This document shows positions 47,153-55,035 of a DNA stretch of 64,000 nucleotides, piece after piece. The notes under the pieces were generated by a model. It had not been told where the DNA came from. It searched no databases and saw nothing but the letters and a program-made list of their open reading frames with translations. Origin of the DNA: Polaribacter sp. SA4-12 (GTDB lineage Bacteria > Bacteroidota > Bacteroidia > Flavobacteriales > Flavobacteriaceae); assembly GCF_002163675.1 (NCBI RefSeq), contig NZ_CP019334.1, forward strand, positions 3,515,501 to 3,579,500, given 5' to 3'. The translations under genes were made by a program, and so were the position numbers. Positions within the stretch are counted from its first letter, which is position 1. Each line of letters begins with the position of its first letter.

Positions 47153-48244
47153 TTATGCAATTTCGGGTTTTTGCCCTAAAGCTCCTAAATGTCTAAAATG
47201 TTCCATAATAGCTTTACGCATTGTATCGTATTCGTTATATGGTAAATTAAATTCTTTAGCAGTTTCTTTTACAATTTTAGCTAATTTATCATAATGCACA
47301 TGAGAAATGTGTGGAAAAATATGATGTTCAACTTGATGATTTAATCCTCCTGTATAGAAGTTTACCAACCAATTAGTAGGCGCAAAGTTAGATGTTGTGT
47401 ATAATTGGTGGACTGCCCAAGTGTGTTCTAAATTTCCATCTTTATCTGGAATTGGCATTTCTGTATTAGGTACAATATGTGCTAATTGAAAAACCAAACT
47501 TAAAATCATACCTGCAGTATAATGCATTACAAAAAAGCCGATTATAATTTTCCACCATGCAACGTCTAAAACTAATAAAGGTAAAACAATCCAAAGTGCA
47601 TAATATGCAATTTTAGAAATGACTAATTTTGTCCATTCTGTTGCTGGGTTTGGAAACTTACCGTAAGATAATTTACGTTTTAAATAACGGTGCATTTGTT
47701 TAATATCTGTAGTAATTGCCCAGTTAATAGTTAATAAACCGTATAAAAAAATTGAATAATATTTTTGAATTTTATGGATCGGTAACCATTTAGAATGTTG
47801 AGAAAAACGAATAATTCTACCAGCATCAATATCTTCATCCTGACCTTCTACATTTGTAAAAGTATGGTGTAAAACATTGTGTTGTACTTTCCAATTATAG
47901 ACGTTTCCTGCTAAAATATAAATGCTGCTTCCCATTAATTTGTTAACCCATTTTCTTTTAGAAAAAGAATCATGATTGGCATCGTGCATTACATTCATAC
48001 CAACACCTGCCATTCCAATTCCTGTAACAACCATTAATAAGGCCATTACCCATTGAGGCATAGAAACGGTTAGAATTAAAATAAATGGAACTAAAAATAA
48101 TGAAAACATGATAACTGCCTTTGTATACAATTTCCAGTTTCCTGTTCTTTTTAGTTTATTTTCTTTAAAATATGTATTTACTCTTTTATTAAGAGTTCTA
48201 AAGAATTTCGCTTTATCTACTCTCGAAAAGTTTACTGTTTTCAT
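47153..48244 (-). CDS. Acyl-CoA/lipid fatty acid desaturase
   Basis: 363 residues. Membrane di-iron desaturase introducing double bonds into acyl chains. Three His boxes: HDANHDS, HNVLHHTF, and HQVEHHIFPH, separated by membrane helices (about 44-85 and 165-205 and 216-240). The H-x3-H, H-x2-HH and QxxHH pattern is typical of linoleoyl-CoA/front-end-like desaturases. Promoter box nearby. Upstream of aspC by 40 bases. Confidence 0.95.
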   Translation of the reverse strand: MKTVNFSRVDKAKFFRTLNKRVNTYFKENKLKRTGNWKLYTKAVIMFSLFLVPFILILTVSMPQWVMALLMVVTGIGMAGVGMNVMHDANHDSFSKRKWVNKLMGSSIYILAGNVYNWKVQHNVLHHTFTNVEGQDEDIDAGRIIRFSQHSKWLPIHKIQKYYSIFLYGLLTINWAITTDIKQMHRYLKRKLSYGKFPNPATEWTKLVISKIAYYALWIVLPLLVLDVAWWKIIIGFFVMHYTAGMILSLVFQLAHIVPNTEMPIPDKDGNLEHTWAVHQLYTTSNFAPTNWLVNFYTGGLNHQVEHHIFPHISHVHYDKLAKIVKETAKEFNLPYNEYDTMRKAIMEHFRHLGALGQKPEIA

Positions 48245-48263
48245 CTGTATTGTCTATAATCTA

Positions 48264-48271
48264 CAAAAATA
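48264..48271 (-). promoter_or_regulatory. -7 promoter box of the desaturase gene
   Basis: Reads TATTTTTG on the minus strand, an exact match, 20 bases before the desaturase ATG at 48244. Confidence 0.6.
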
Positions 48272-48312
48272 TGACTTTTAAAATAGCTTTATGTAACAAA
48301 GGTCGTTTTTTG

Positions 48313-48345
48313 TTGCTAATTGTTTGTTAACAATAACTATTTTTG
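48313..48345 (+). promoter_or_regulatory. Promoter of rsmG
   Basis: TTG at 48313-48315, 22 bases, then TATTTTTG at 48338-48345, 20 bases before the ATG at 48365. It rules out the longer frame starting at 48320. Confidence 0.65.
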
Positions 48346-48364
48346 CAACTTATACTTTTTTTCT

Positions 48365-48997
48365 ATGGAAATAATACACAAATATTTTAAAGACTTAACG
48401 GCAACTCAAATTGAACAGTTTTCTAAACTACAAGAGTTATATAAAGATTGGAATTTAAAAATTAACGTAGTATCAAGAAAAGATATCGACGAATTGTATT
48501 TACGTCATGTATTACATTCTTTGGCTATTGCAAAACTAGTGCAATTTAAACCAGGTTCTAAAGTTTTAGATGTTGGTACAGGTGGAGGTTTTCCTGGAAT
48601 TCCGTTAGCCATTTTATTTCCTGAAACACAGTTTCATTTGGTAGATTCTATCGGTAAGAAAATAAAAGTAGTAAATGAAGTTGCTGAAGGTTTGGGTTTA
48701 ACAAACGTAAAAACTACAAACGGTAGAGTTGAAGAAGAAGTAAAAGATACGTACGATTTTATTGTAAGTAGAGCTGTAGCACAAATGGAAACTTTTGTTC
48801 GTTGGACAAAAGGGAAAATTGCTAAAAAACAAAATCACGATTTAAAAAATGGAATTCTATATTTAAAAGGTGGTGATTTAACAGAAGAATTAAAATTATA
48901 TACTTCTGCTACAATTTACAATTTATCAGATTATTTTGAAGAAGATTTCTATGAAACTAAGAAATTGGTTCATTTAGGAATGAAATTTAAAGGGTAG
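48365..48997 (+). CDS. rsmG: 16S rRNA m7G527 methyltransferase RsmG
   Basis: 210 residues from the ATG at 48365, chosen because the promoter overlaps the earlier start. Methylates N7 of G527 in 16S rRNA with SAM. The SAM loop is LDVGTGGGFPGIPLAI, with FHLVDSIGKKIKVV and ISRA family parts and the C-terminal KGGDLTEELK. The end converges with an SGNH esterase gene 7 bases away. A diverged 50-base copy of its 3' end lies at 50201-50250. Confidence 0.95.
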   Translation: MEIIHKYFKDLTATQIEQFSKLQELYKDWNLKINVVSRKDIDELYLRHVLHSLAIAKLVQFKPGSKVLDVGTGGGFPGIPLAILFPETQFHLVDSIGKKIKVVNEVAEGLGLTNVKTTNGRVEEEVKDTYDFIVSRAVAQMETFVRWTKGKIAKKQNHDLKNGILYLKGGDLTEELKLYTSATIYNLSDYFEEDFYETKKLVHLGMKFKG

Positions 48998-49004
48998 GTA
49001 TTGT

Positions 49005-50084
49005 CTACAAATCTATATTTTCTTCAATAAAAATGATTAAACTTTTAGCCATTATTTCTTGTTCAGCTACAGAAGGATGACCATCACTTTTTTTATAAGG
49101 CATAAAATGTGTATAAATTGCAGTATCATTTAAACGATCAACTGCTTTTCTAATATATTCAATCCATTTAGAGCCTTTTTTACTTGCATCCATAGATCCA
49201 AGTGTGCATATAATATTGGCTTTAGGATAATGGTTTCTTATTTTGGATACAAATTGTTGGTATGCATTTATAATATATTCATCATTTGGAGGTGTAGAGC
49301 CAAACCTAGCTTTAAATTCATCATTTTCTGGTAAATTTACTATCCAAGAATCATTTTGAAATAAATTAATCACAACGACATCAGGAGTATAAAGAGAAAA
49401 ATCCCATTTACTATTTGGGTCATCAGGTATTAATCGATCATACATTTCTGGCATTATTAGTGGAAACCAACTAACTGTCATTCCAATTCCACTTTTACAG
49501 ATACATTGATATTTTGCATCAAAATGTCTAGCAGTAATAGCAGCGTAACTTAAATAATTGTTAGTGTAAGTACTGTCTGGAGAATCTTTTCCTGATAAAT
49601 CTTCAACAGCATATCCAACAGTTATAGAGTTTCCGTAAAATTCTATTTTTCTTTTTTTATTTAAAGGCTTCTTCAGTACTTTTGAATTTCCTTCTAATTT
49701 AAAACCGTAAAAAGAAGTTTTTCCTCTATCCCATTCAGTTCTTTTAAAAATTTCAAGAGTATGTTTTCCTTTCGGTAATTTTGATGCAAGTTCATAATAA
49801 CGTTTAATTGTATCTGGACGTATAATAAAGGCGCTATCATTATCTATTATAATATTGTAATAATTATCTCCTTTTTCATCTTCAAATAAAGCTGATATAG
49901 ATTCGCTTTCAAAATTAAATTTTATGGAAGTTCCTGACCAATATAGTTTCGCAGATTTAGTTTTTGAAGAATCTATTCTACCAGAATATTCTATATGTGA
50001 ATTTGTATAATCGATAAATGTCTCTTTTTTTGAAGAACATGCAAGAACAAGAGATAAAGCAATAAGTAAAAGGATTTTTCTCAA
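49005..50084 (-). CDS. SGNH/GDSL hydrolase lipoprotein, CE2-like
   Basis: 359 residues. Signal peptide with lipobox LVLACSS (Cys16), so lipid-anchored. An N-terminal jelly-roll-like domain (about 25-140) precedes the SGNH hydrolase: the nucleophile is in YGNSITVGYA (around residue 153), the block V Asp-His pair is in SDGHPSVAEQ near residue 340. This arrangement matches CE2 carbohydrate esterases (acetylxylan-type), which remove acetyl groups from polysaccharides. It converges with rsmG and lies between rsmG and a diverged rsmG 3' fragment, a hint of insertion. Confidence 0.82.
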   Translation of the reverse strand: MRKILLLIALSLVLACSSKKETFIDYTNSHIEYSGRIDSSKTKSAKLYWSGTSIKFNFESESISALFEDEKGDNYYNIIIDNDSAFIIRPDTIKRYYELASKLPKGKHTLEIFKRTEWDRGKTSFYGFKLEGNSKVLKKPLNKKRKIEFYGNSITVGYAVEDLSGKDSPDSTYTNNYLSYAAITARHFDAKYQCICKSGIGMTVSWFPLIMPEMYDRLIPDDPNSKWDFSLYTPDVVVINLFQNDSWIVNLPENDEFKARFGSTPPNDEYIINAYQQFVSKIRNHYPKANIICTLGSMDASKKGSKWIEYIRKAVDRLNDTAIYTHFMPYKKSDGHPSVAEQEIMAKSLIIFIEENIDL

Positions 50085-50200
50085 AATGATAGATATTATT
50101 TTTGTATTTAGACCAAAAGTATCGTTAAGTTTAATAAAAAAAAAACAGAATAACGAAGATAGTTTAAATCAAGAAAAAAATTAATCTATTTAAAATAAAC

Positions 50201-50260
50201 CACGTCTTAAAAAATGGAGTTGTCTATTTAAATGGTAGTGATTTAACAGATTATCATTAA
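50201..50260 (+). pseudogene. Diverged fragment of the 3' end of rsmG
   Basis: Bases 50201-50250 match rsmG bases 48836-48885 at 43 of 50 positions without gaps. In the same frame it reads HVLKNGVVYLNGSDLTDYH and a TAA (50258-50260), against HDLKNGILYLKGGDLTEE in RsmG, so substitutions are mostly conservative. The rest of rsmG is absent. It overlaps the 3' end of the gene at 50243-50944 on the other strand. Confidence 0.7.
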
Positions 50261-50944
50261 TCTATTCTCTCCAGTTTTTTCTTTTGGTGCACGATGAAGG
50301 CAAGGTAGAACTTTACTTTCAGGATGATCAATCGCTAATTTCCATAAATTACCAATCCCTAAATTAATTGGTTGTGCATTTGGTTTTGGTTGATAATGTA
50401 AATCGAAGAAATATTCACTTAAAAATGATTCAAAACCTTTCTCATCACTTTCTCCATATAATTTTTTGAGTTCAGCACGTATTTCTGGAATCAATATTTT
50501 TTGTGTGGCTTGTGAATTAGGTATAATATCACTAGACGCTCCATAATACGTGCATAAAAAAGTATCAGTTGCTATTGGTGAACGATCTACATGATAAGAA
50601 TAAACATCCGTAGGAAAAAAAGGAAAAGCATCATCTCTATCATAACATTTAATGATGTTAAGAGTTGGAGAAGCTCCGTGCTCTTTCAATCCTTTAAAAT
50701 CATTCAAAAGAATTTTACGAGCTAATTGTCCTTGTTCACTCAATTGAAGTTCACGAAGTTCTTCTAGACTAATTTCAGACATGTTTTCGTTTAACGTTAC
50801 TTTTTCAACAATCTCAGAAAAATCACCTATGAGATTACGTTTCAAACACATTGCGTTAATTTCTCCCTGAAAAGGTGTTGAAATTAGGTCTTGAAAATTC
50901 AAGACATTTTGAATTTGATTTTCAGTATGTGTTACATTTATCAT
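50243..50944 (-). CDS. Conserved hypothetical protein, possibly DUF1826-like
   Basis: 233 residues, cytosolic. I see YHVDRSPIATDTFLCTYYG and, near the C terminus, LHRAPKEKTGENRLMIIC. The His-x-Asp and distal His pattern, with an Arg and Ser-Pro after it, recalls DUF1826 proteins and could form an Fe(II)-type site, but this is an inference. It is a single gene between the SGNH esterase and glutaminase genes on the same strand. The stop codon lies inside the rsmG-like fragment, so the last residues may have been altered by that junction. Confidence 0.5.
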   Translation of the reverse strand: MINVTHTENQIQNVLNFQDLISTPFQGEINAMCLKRNLIGDFSEIVEKVTLNENMSEISLEELRELQLSEQGQLARKILLNDFKGLKEHGASPTLNIIKCYDRDDAFPFFPTDVYSYHVDRSPIATDTFLCTYYGASSDIIPNSQATQKILIPEIRAELKKLYGESDEKGFESFLSEYFFDLHYQPKPNAQPINLGIGNLWKLAIDHPESKVLPCLHRAPKEKTGENRLMIIC

Positions 50945-51065
50945 ATTGATTACACTTTTTAATTGATATAAATGCGTTTTAATGATTTGCAGTAAAAATT
51001 AACGCAATTCTATTTTTTTTATTGAAAAGGAACTAAAATCACTTTATTAATTATGAAATAAATTT

Positions 51066-51989
51066 TTAAAAAATAGAAGAAGCTGTTTTTGTTGTAAATT
51101 TTTCTAAGAACAACATTCCTTTATATGAATTTCCTTTTTCATTTAATTTAGGACTCCAAACAGTAATACAATATTTATCAGGATGAATAGCAACAATACC
51201 TCCACCAACGCCACTTTTACCTGGTAAGCCAACACGAAAAGCAAACTCGCCAGATTCATCATAAAAACCACAAGTAAGCATAATTGCATTAATTCTCTTT
51301 GCTTGACTCATAGTGAGGACTCTGTTTCCGTTCTTTGTGGTAAAATTGTCATCCGTTAAATAAAGAAATATTTCTGACAACTCTTTACAACTCATTTCTA
51401 AAGAACAGATATGAAAGTAAAAATCTAAAACGTCATCAACATTGTTTTTTATGTTACCAAAAGACTTTATAAAGTTCGTAAGCGCAATATTTCTAAAACC
51501 AGCAGCTTTTTCTGATAGCGCTACTTTTTCATTGTAATTTAAAGTAGCATTGTTAGAAATTTCTTTACAGAAGTTTAAGAAATCTACTTTAGGGTTTTTT
51601 AGATGATTGAATAAAACATCACAAACCACAATTGCGCCTGAGTTTATAAACGGATTCCTTGGTTTTCCAAGATCAGACTCTAATTGTAGTAATGAGTTAA
51701 AAGGGTTCCCTGAAGGTTCTACATCAACTCTTTCCCATAATTTTTCACCTTCTAATTTGTAGGCTAATGTTAAAGACAAAATCTTAGAAATACTTTGTAT
51801 AGAAAACTTTTTATCAAAATTACCAACACCAAAACCTTCTTTGTTAATTGTAGAAATATGTACGCCAAAATTGGCAGCTTTTATAAATGCTAATTCAGGA
51901 ATATAATTGGCAACTTTACCAATATCATCAACCTTTTTTACATCAGAATAAATGTCTTCAATTATATTTTTATAGTTTTCCATTGACAC
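51066..51989 (-). CDS. glsA: Glutaminase A
   Basis: 307 residues. Hydrolyses glutamine to glutamate and ammonia; beta-lactamase-like fold with a Ser nucleophile. The catalytic SxxK lies in FSIQSISKILSLTLAYK, and VDVEPSGNPFNSLLQLE, NPFINSGAIV and LPGKSGVGGGIVAI are family segments. The ATG at 51989 has a good promoter; a second Met two codons later is equally possible. Monocistronic, between a hypothetical gene and lysS. Confidence 0.95.
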   Translation of the reverse strand: MSMENYKNIIEDIYSDVKKVDDIGKVANYIPELAFIKAANFGVHISTINKEGFGVGNFDKKFSIQSISKILSLTLAYKLEGEKLWERVDVEPSGNPFNSLLQLESDLGKPRNPFINSGAIVVCDVLFNHLKNPKVDFLNFCKEISNNATLNYNEKVALSEKAAGFRNIALTNFIKSFGNIKNNVDDVLDFYFHICSLEMSCKELSEIFLYLTDDNFTTKNGNRVLTMSQAKRINAIMLTCGFYDESGEFAFRVGLPGKSGVGGGIVAIHPDKYCITVWSPKLNEKGNSYKGMLFLEKFTTKTASSIF

Positions 51990-52008
51990 TTTCTAATATT
52001 TGTGATAA

Positions 52009-52039
52009 CAAACGTATTCGAAATTTTATTATAAACCAA
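52009..52039 (-). promoter_or_regulatory. Promoter of glsA
   Basis: On the minus strand TTG (52037-52039), 20 bases, then TACGTTTG (52009-52016), an exact TAnnTTTG, 19 bases before the glsA start. Confidence 0.7.
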
Positions 52040-52047
52040 ATAACACA

Positions 52048-52080
52048 AAAAAAGGAACTACATTGCTGTAATTCCTTTTT
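52048..52080 (-). terminator. Intrinsic terminator between lysS and glsA
   Basis: AAAGGAACTAC, loop ATTG, CTGTAATTCCTTT, with A- and T-runs outside. It ends lysS transcription on the minus strand, upstream of the glsA promoter. Confidence 0.75.
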
Positions 52081-52090
52081 AATAAATTTC

Positions 52091-52131
52091 TGTCATTTCG
52101 AAATGAGTCTTTTTAGACGATTGAGAAATCT
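52091..52131. repeat. 41-base dispersed repeat, copy 1
   Basis: Begins TGTCATTTCGAAATGAG and ends GATTGAGAAATCT. The complement at 56180-56220 is identical at 40 of 41 positions. Confidence 0.85.
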
Positions 52132-52177
52132 CAAAATTAGATTACTCAATTATTCTTTCTCCGAGAAGACAATGTTA

Positions 52178-53872
52178 TTAAACAACTTCAACAAACAAAC
52201 CTTCGTCTGTTTTAGAAACTTTAGCAACGTTATTTTTAGTTAAACCTTTAATTGTTTTATCCCATTTCTTGTTAGATAAACCAGACTGAACTTTTAAAGT
52301 ATTTAAATCTATTTTTTCTGCTTTCTCAATAATTGCTAAAACAGCTTTTTCTTCAGCATTCAATTCAACTGCAACAGCTTTCTTTTCTGGTCTCATTTGA
52401 GGGAAAAATAAAACTTCTTGTATTGATTGATTATTTGTTAAGAACATAATTAAACGGTCCATTCCAATTCCCATTCCAGATGTTGGAGGCATACCATATT
52501 CTAAAGCACGTAAAAAGTCTTCATCAATAAATTCGGTAGCTTCATCATCACCTTTCTGAGCTAATTTTAATTGGTGCTCAAAACGCTCACGTTGATCAAT
52601 TGGGTCATTTAATTCAGAATATGCATTTGCAACTTCTTTACCACAAACCATTAATTCGAAACGTTCCGTTAATTCTGGGTTGTCTCTGTGTTCTTTACAA
52701 AGTGGAGACATTTCTTTAGGATAATCAGTAATAAAAGTTGGCTGAATGTAATTAGCTTCACACTTTTCACCAAAAATTTCATCAATTAATTTTCCTTTCC
52801 CCATTGTTTCATCCACAGGAATATTCATTCCTTTAGCAGCTGCTCTAATTTCATCTTCAGTTTTTCCAGTAATGTCAAAACCAGTAAAATGTTTAATAGA
52901 ATCTGCCATTGTTACTCTTGCATAAGGCGCTTTAAAGTTAATTTGGTGTTCACCAAAAGTAGCTTCAGAAGTTCCGTTTACAGCAATTGCACAATGCTCT
53001 AAAAGTTGCTCTGCAAAATCCATCATCCAATTGTAATCTTTGTATGAAACATAGATTTCCATTGCAGTAAATTCAGGATTATGAGTTCTATCCATTCCTT
53101 CATTTCTGAAGTTTTTAGAAAATTCATAAACACCGTCAAAACCACCAACAATTAATCTTTTTAGATATAATTCGTTCGCAATTCTCATATATAATGGAAT
53201 GTCTAACGAGTTATGATGTGTAATAAAAGGTCTTGCTGCTGCACCTCCAGGAATTGGTTGTAAAACCGGAGTTTCAACTTCAAAATAACCAGATTCATTA
53301 AAGAAAGAACGCATTGCATTAAACAATTTTGTTCTTTTAATAAATACTTCTTTTACGTGTGGGTTTACTACTAAATCTGCATAACGTTGTCTGTAACGTA
53401 ATTCAGGATCTGTAAACGCATCAAAAGTAACTCCGTCTTTAACTTTCGGTAAAGGCAAAGGTTTTAAAGCTTTACTTAATAACGTAAAATCTTTAACACG
53501 AACTGTTTTTTCTCCCACTTTAGTGGTAAACAATTCACCTTCAATTCCTACAAAATCACCTAAATCTAGTAATTTCTTAAAAACATCATTGTATTTAGTT
53601 TTGTCTTCTCCAGTACAAATTTCATCACGATTAAAGTAGACTTGTATTCTACCTTCACCATCTTGTAATTGTGCAAAAGAAGCTTTTCCTTGTATATTAA
53701 TAGACATTAATCTACCTGCAATAATTACCTTCTTACCTTCAGAATAATCTTCCTTTATTTTAGTCGAGTTTGAATCGATTGGATATAAATCTGCTGGATA
53801 AGGATTGATTCCTAAAGCACGTAGTTTTACTAGCTTTTCTCTACGTACAACTTCTTGTTCTGATAATTGCAT
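52178..53872 (-). CDS. lysS: Lysyl-tRNA synthetase, class II, with C-terminal extension
   Basis: 564 residues against about 500 in E. coli. Charges tRNA-Lys. N-terminal OB-fold anticodon domain (about 45-145), then the class II core: motif 2 is FRNEGMDRTHNPEFT and motif 3 GMGIGMDRLIMF. After FFPQMRPEK there is a tail of about 70 residues (AEEKAVLAIIEKAEKIDLNT ... KGLTKNNVAKVSKT) that looks like a small winged-helix domain. The start at 53872 has a near-ideal promoter, and a candidate RNA is transcribed divergently from 54000. Confidence 0.97.
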   Translation of the reverse strand: MQLSEQEVVRREKLVKLRALGINPYPADLYPIDSNSTKIKEDYSEGKKVIIAGRLMSINIQGKASFAQLQDGEGRIQVYFNRDEICTGEDKTKYNDVFKKLLDLGDFVGIEGELFTTKVGEKTVRVKDFTLLSKALKPLPLPKVKDGVTFDAFTDPELRYRQRYADLVVNPHVKEVFIKRTKLFNAMRSFFNESGYFEVETPVLQPIPGGAAARPFITHHNSLDIPLYMRIANELYLKRLIVGGFDGVYEFSKNFRNEGMDRTHNPEFTAMEIYVSYKDYNWMMDFAEQLLEHCAIAVNGTSEATFGEHQINFKAPYARVTMADSIKHFTGFDITGKTEDEIRAAAKGMNIPVDETMGKGKLIDEIFGEKCEANYIQPTFITDYPKEMSPLCKEHRDNPELTERFELMVCGKEVANAYSELNDPIDQRERFEHQLKLAQKGDDEATEFIDEDFLRALEYGMPPTSGMGIGMDRLIMFLTNNQSIQEVLFFPQMRPEKKAVAVELNAEEKAVLAIIEKAEKIDLNTLKVQSGLSNKKWDKTIKGLTKNNVAKVSKTDEGLFVEVV

Positions 53873-53909
53873 TTGACTGTCTTAATTTTCTGGTGTTTAT
53901 TAAAGATTG

Positions 53910-53940
53910 CAAAGATACAATGCTTTGAATTAATAGACAA
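53910..53940 (-). promoter_or_regulatory. Promoter of lysS
   Basis: On the minus strand TTG (53938-53940), 20 bases, then TATCTTTG (53910-53917), an exact TAnnTTTG, 38 bases before the lysS ATG. Confidence 0.75.
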
Positions 53941-53971
53941 TTGAGAATAAAATAAAAAAGACTAAGTTATT

Positions 53972-54001
53972 TTGCGAATATCAAAAAACATCGTATATTT
54001 G
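53972..54001 (+). promoter_or_regulatory. Strong promoter of the divergent RNA candidate
   Basis: TTG (53972-53974), exactly 19 bases, then TATATTTG (53994-54001). The best promoter in the window. Confidence 0.75.
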
Positions 54002-54004
54002 CCG

Positions 54005-54113
54005 GCTGCTTTTTGTTAGGGCAGCATTAGTTGTGTTGTTTTGGCGCTTTAGTAAAAGCGTCGTGGTTTTGTTAACCAATGGAAAGCTTCCCTGAAACGG
54101 GACGCTTTTTTTT
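54005..54113 (+). ncRNA. Structured small RNA candidate, divergent from lysS
   Basis: About 109 bases directly after an ideal promoter and ending in an intrinsic terminator. I can draw four hairpins: GCTGC/GCAGC (54005-54025 region), GGCGCTTT/AAAGCGTC (54042-54062), TGGTT/AACCA (54064-54079), and AAAGC-CCC/GGG-GCTTT with eight T (54083-54113). It is richer in G and C than the surrounding 30% DNA. It contains no AGGTC or GGAAGCA of the small SRP RNA and no tRNA-like T arm. The minus-strand open frame here is a shadow. It may be a known Bacteroidetes RNA that I cannot place. Confidence 0.6.
54083..54113 (+). terminator. Terminator of the RNA candidate
   Basis: AAAGC-TT-CCC, loop TGAAAC, GGG-A-CGCTTT, followed by a T-run. 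Confidence 0.75.
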
Positions 54114-54142
54114 GTTCTAAACTTTCTTTTATATGTTTTTTT

Positions 54143-54250
54143 GAAGCTATTTCCTGCTTTTCGCACTCGCTTTTTTTATCCTGAAAAAGGAATAAAAAAG
54201 AGCTCAAACAATTGCTGCAATCAGGGCTAGACTTGTTTGCAAGCTATTTT
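54143..54250. repeat. Flavobacterial dispersed element, copy C (reverse orientation)
   Basis: Reads AAGCTATTTCCTGCTTTTCG at one end and TCAGGGCTAGACTTGTTTGC at the other, with AAAAAGAGCTCAAACAATTG between. Its complement matches the ends of copies A and B. It lies between the RNA candidate and the tandem array. Confidence 0.7.
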
Positions 54251-54270
54251 GAAAACCTATAATTTATTAA

Positions 54271-55035
54271 TTACTTGTCATTCCTTTGCAGACAGGAATC
54301 CATAAAAAGTATTTAAAAAATCAGTTTGTCTTTTTATATATTAATAAGTAGCAAACAAGTTTCGTTCTGATTGAAATTTACTTTTAGCTTGTCAATAATT
54401 AGAGTATAGATTCCTGCCTTCGCAGGAATGACAGAATGCTTGAAAGAAAACATTTTTCTTTTCTCAATAATTATTTTTTCAATTGTCATTCCTTTGCAGA
54501 TAGGAATCCATAAAAAGTATTTAAAAAATCAGTTTGTCTTTTTATATATTAATAAGTAGCAAACAAGTTTCGTTCTGATTGAAATTTACTTTTAGCTTTC
54601 TATAAATGAAGTATGGATTCCTGCTTTCGCAGGAATGACAGATTGCTTGAAAGAAAACATTTTTCTTTTCTCAATAATTATTTTTTCAATTGTCATTCCC
54701 TTGCAGATAGGAATCCATAAGAAGTATTTAAAAAATCAGTTTGTCTTTTTATATATTAATAAGTTAGCAAACAAGTTTCGTTCTGGTTGAAATTTACTTT
54801 TAGCTTGTCTATAAATGAAGTATGGATTCCTGCCTTCGCAGGAATGACAGATTGCTTGAAAGAAAATACTTTTCTATTCTTAAAATTCAGTTAGTCTTTT
54901 AGTATCTCAATAAGTTAACAAACAAGTTTCGTTCTGATTGAAATTGACTTTTGGCTTGACAATAAATAGAGTATGGATTCCTGCCTGCGCAGGAATGACA
55001 AAATGCTTAAAAGAAAACGCTTTTATATTCCCAAA
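54271..55035. repeat. Tandem array of palindromic units, about 208-base period
   Basis: Three full units of 207-208 bases and a shortened fourth (151-base step). Each unit holds a left palindrome near GTCATTCCTTTGCAG and GGAATCC, an AT-rich spacer with TCAGTTTGTCTTTTTATATAT and GCAAACAAGTTTCGTTCTG, and a right palindrome TGGATTCCTGCCTTCGCAGG. The left and right palindromes are imperfect inverted copies. The last unit runs into the 3' end of the DUF456 gene. Confidence 0.85.

Noticed and set aside
47112..47160. Longer aspartate aminotransferase start at 47160
   Set aside because: It adds Asn-rich residues unlike the family and overlaps the desaturase stop. The ATG at 47112 matches the usual N terminus.
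54005..54113. Small SRP RNA, tRNA or tmRNA
   Set aside because: No SRP loop word (GGAAGCA), no tRNA T arm, and too short for tmRNA. I leave it unassigned.
53981..54166. Minus-strand frame of 61 residues across the RNA candidate
   Set aside because: It runs through the promoter, hairpins and terminator of the RNA candidate on the other strand, and its composition is that of structured RNA DNA.
54271..55035. CRISPR array
   Set aside because: Period is 208 bases with repeated spacers, and the repeated units are palindromes with AT-rich links. No cas genes are near.
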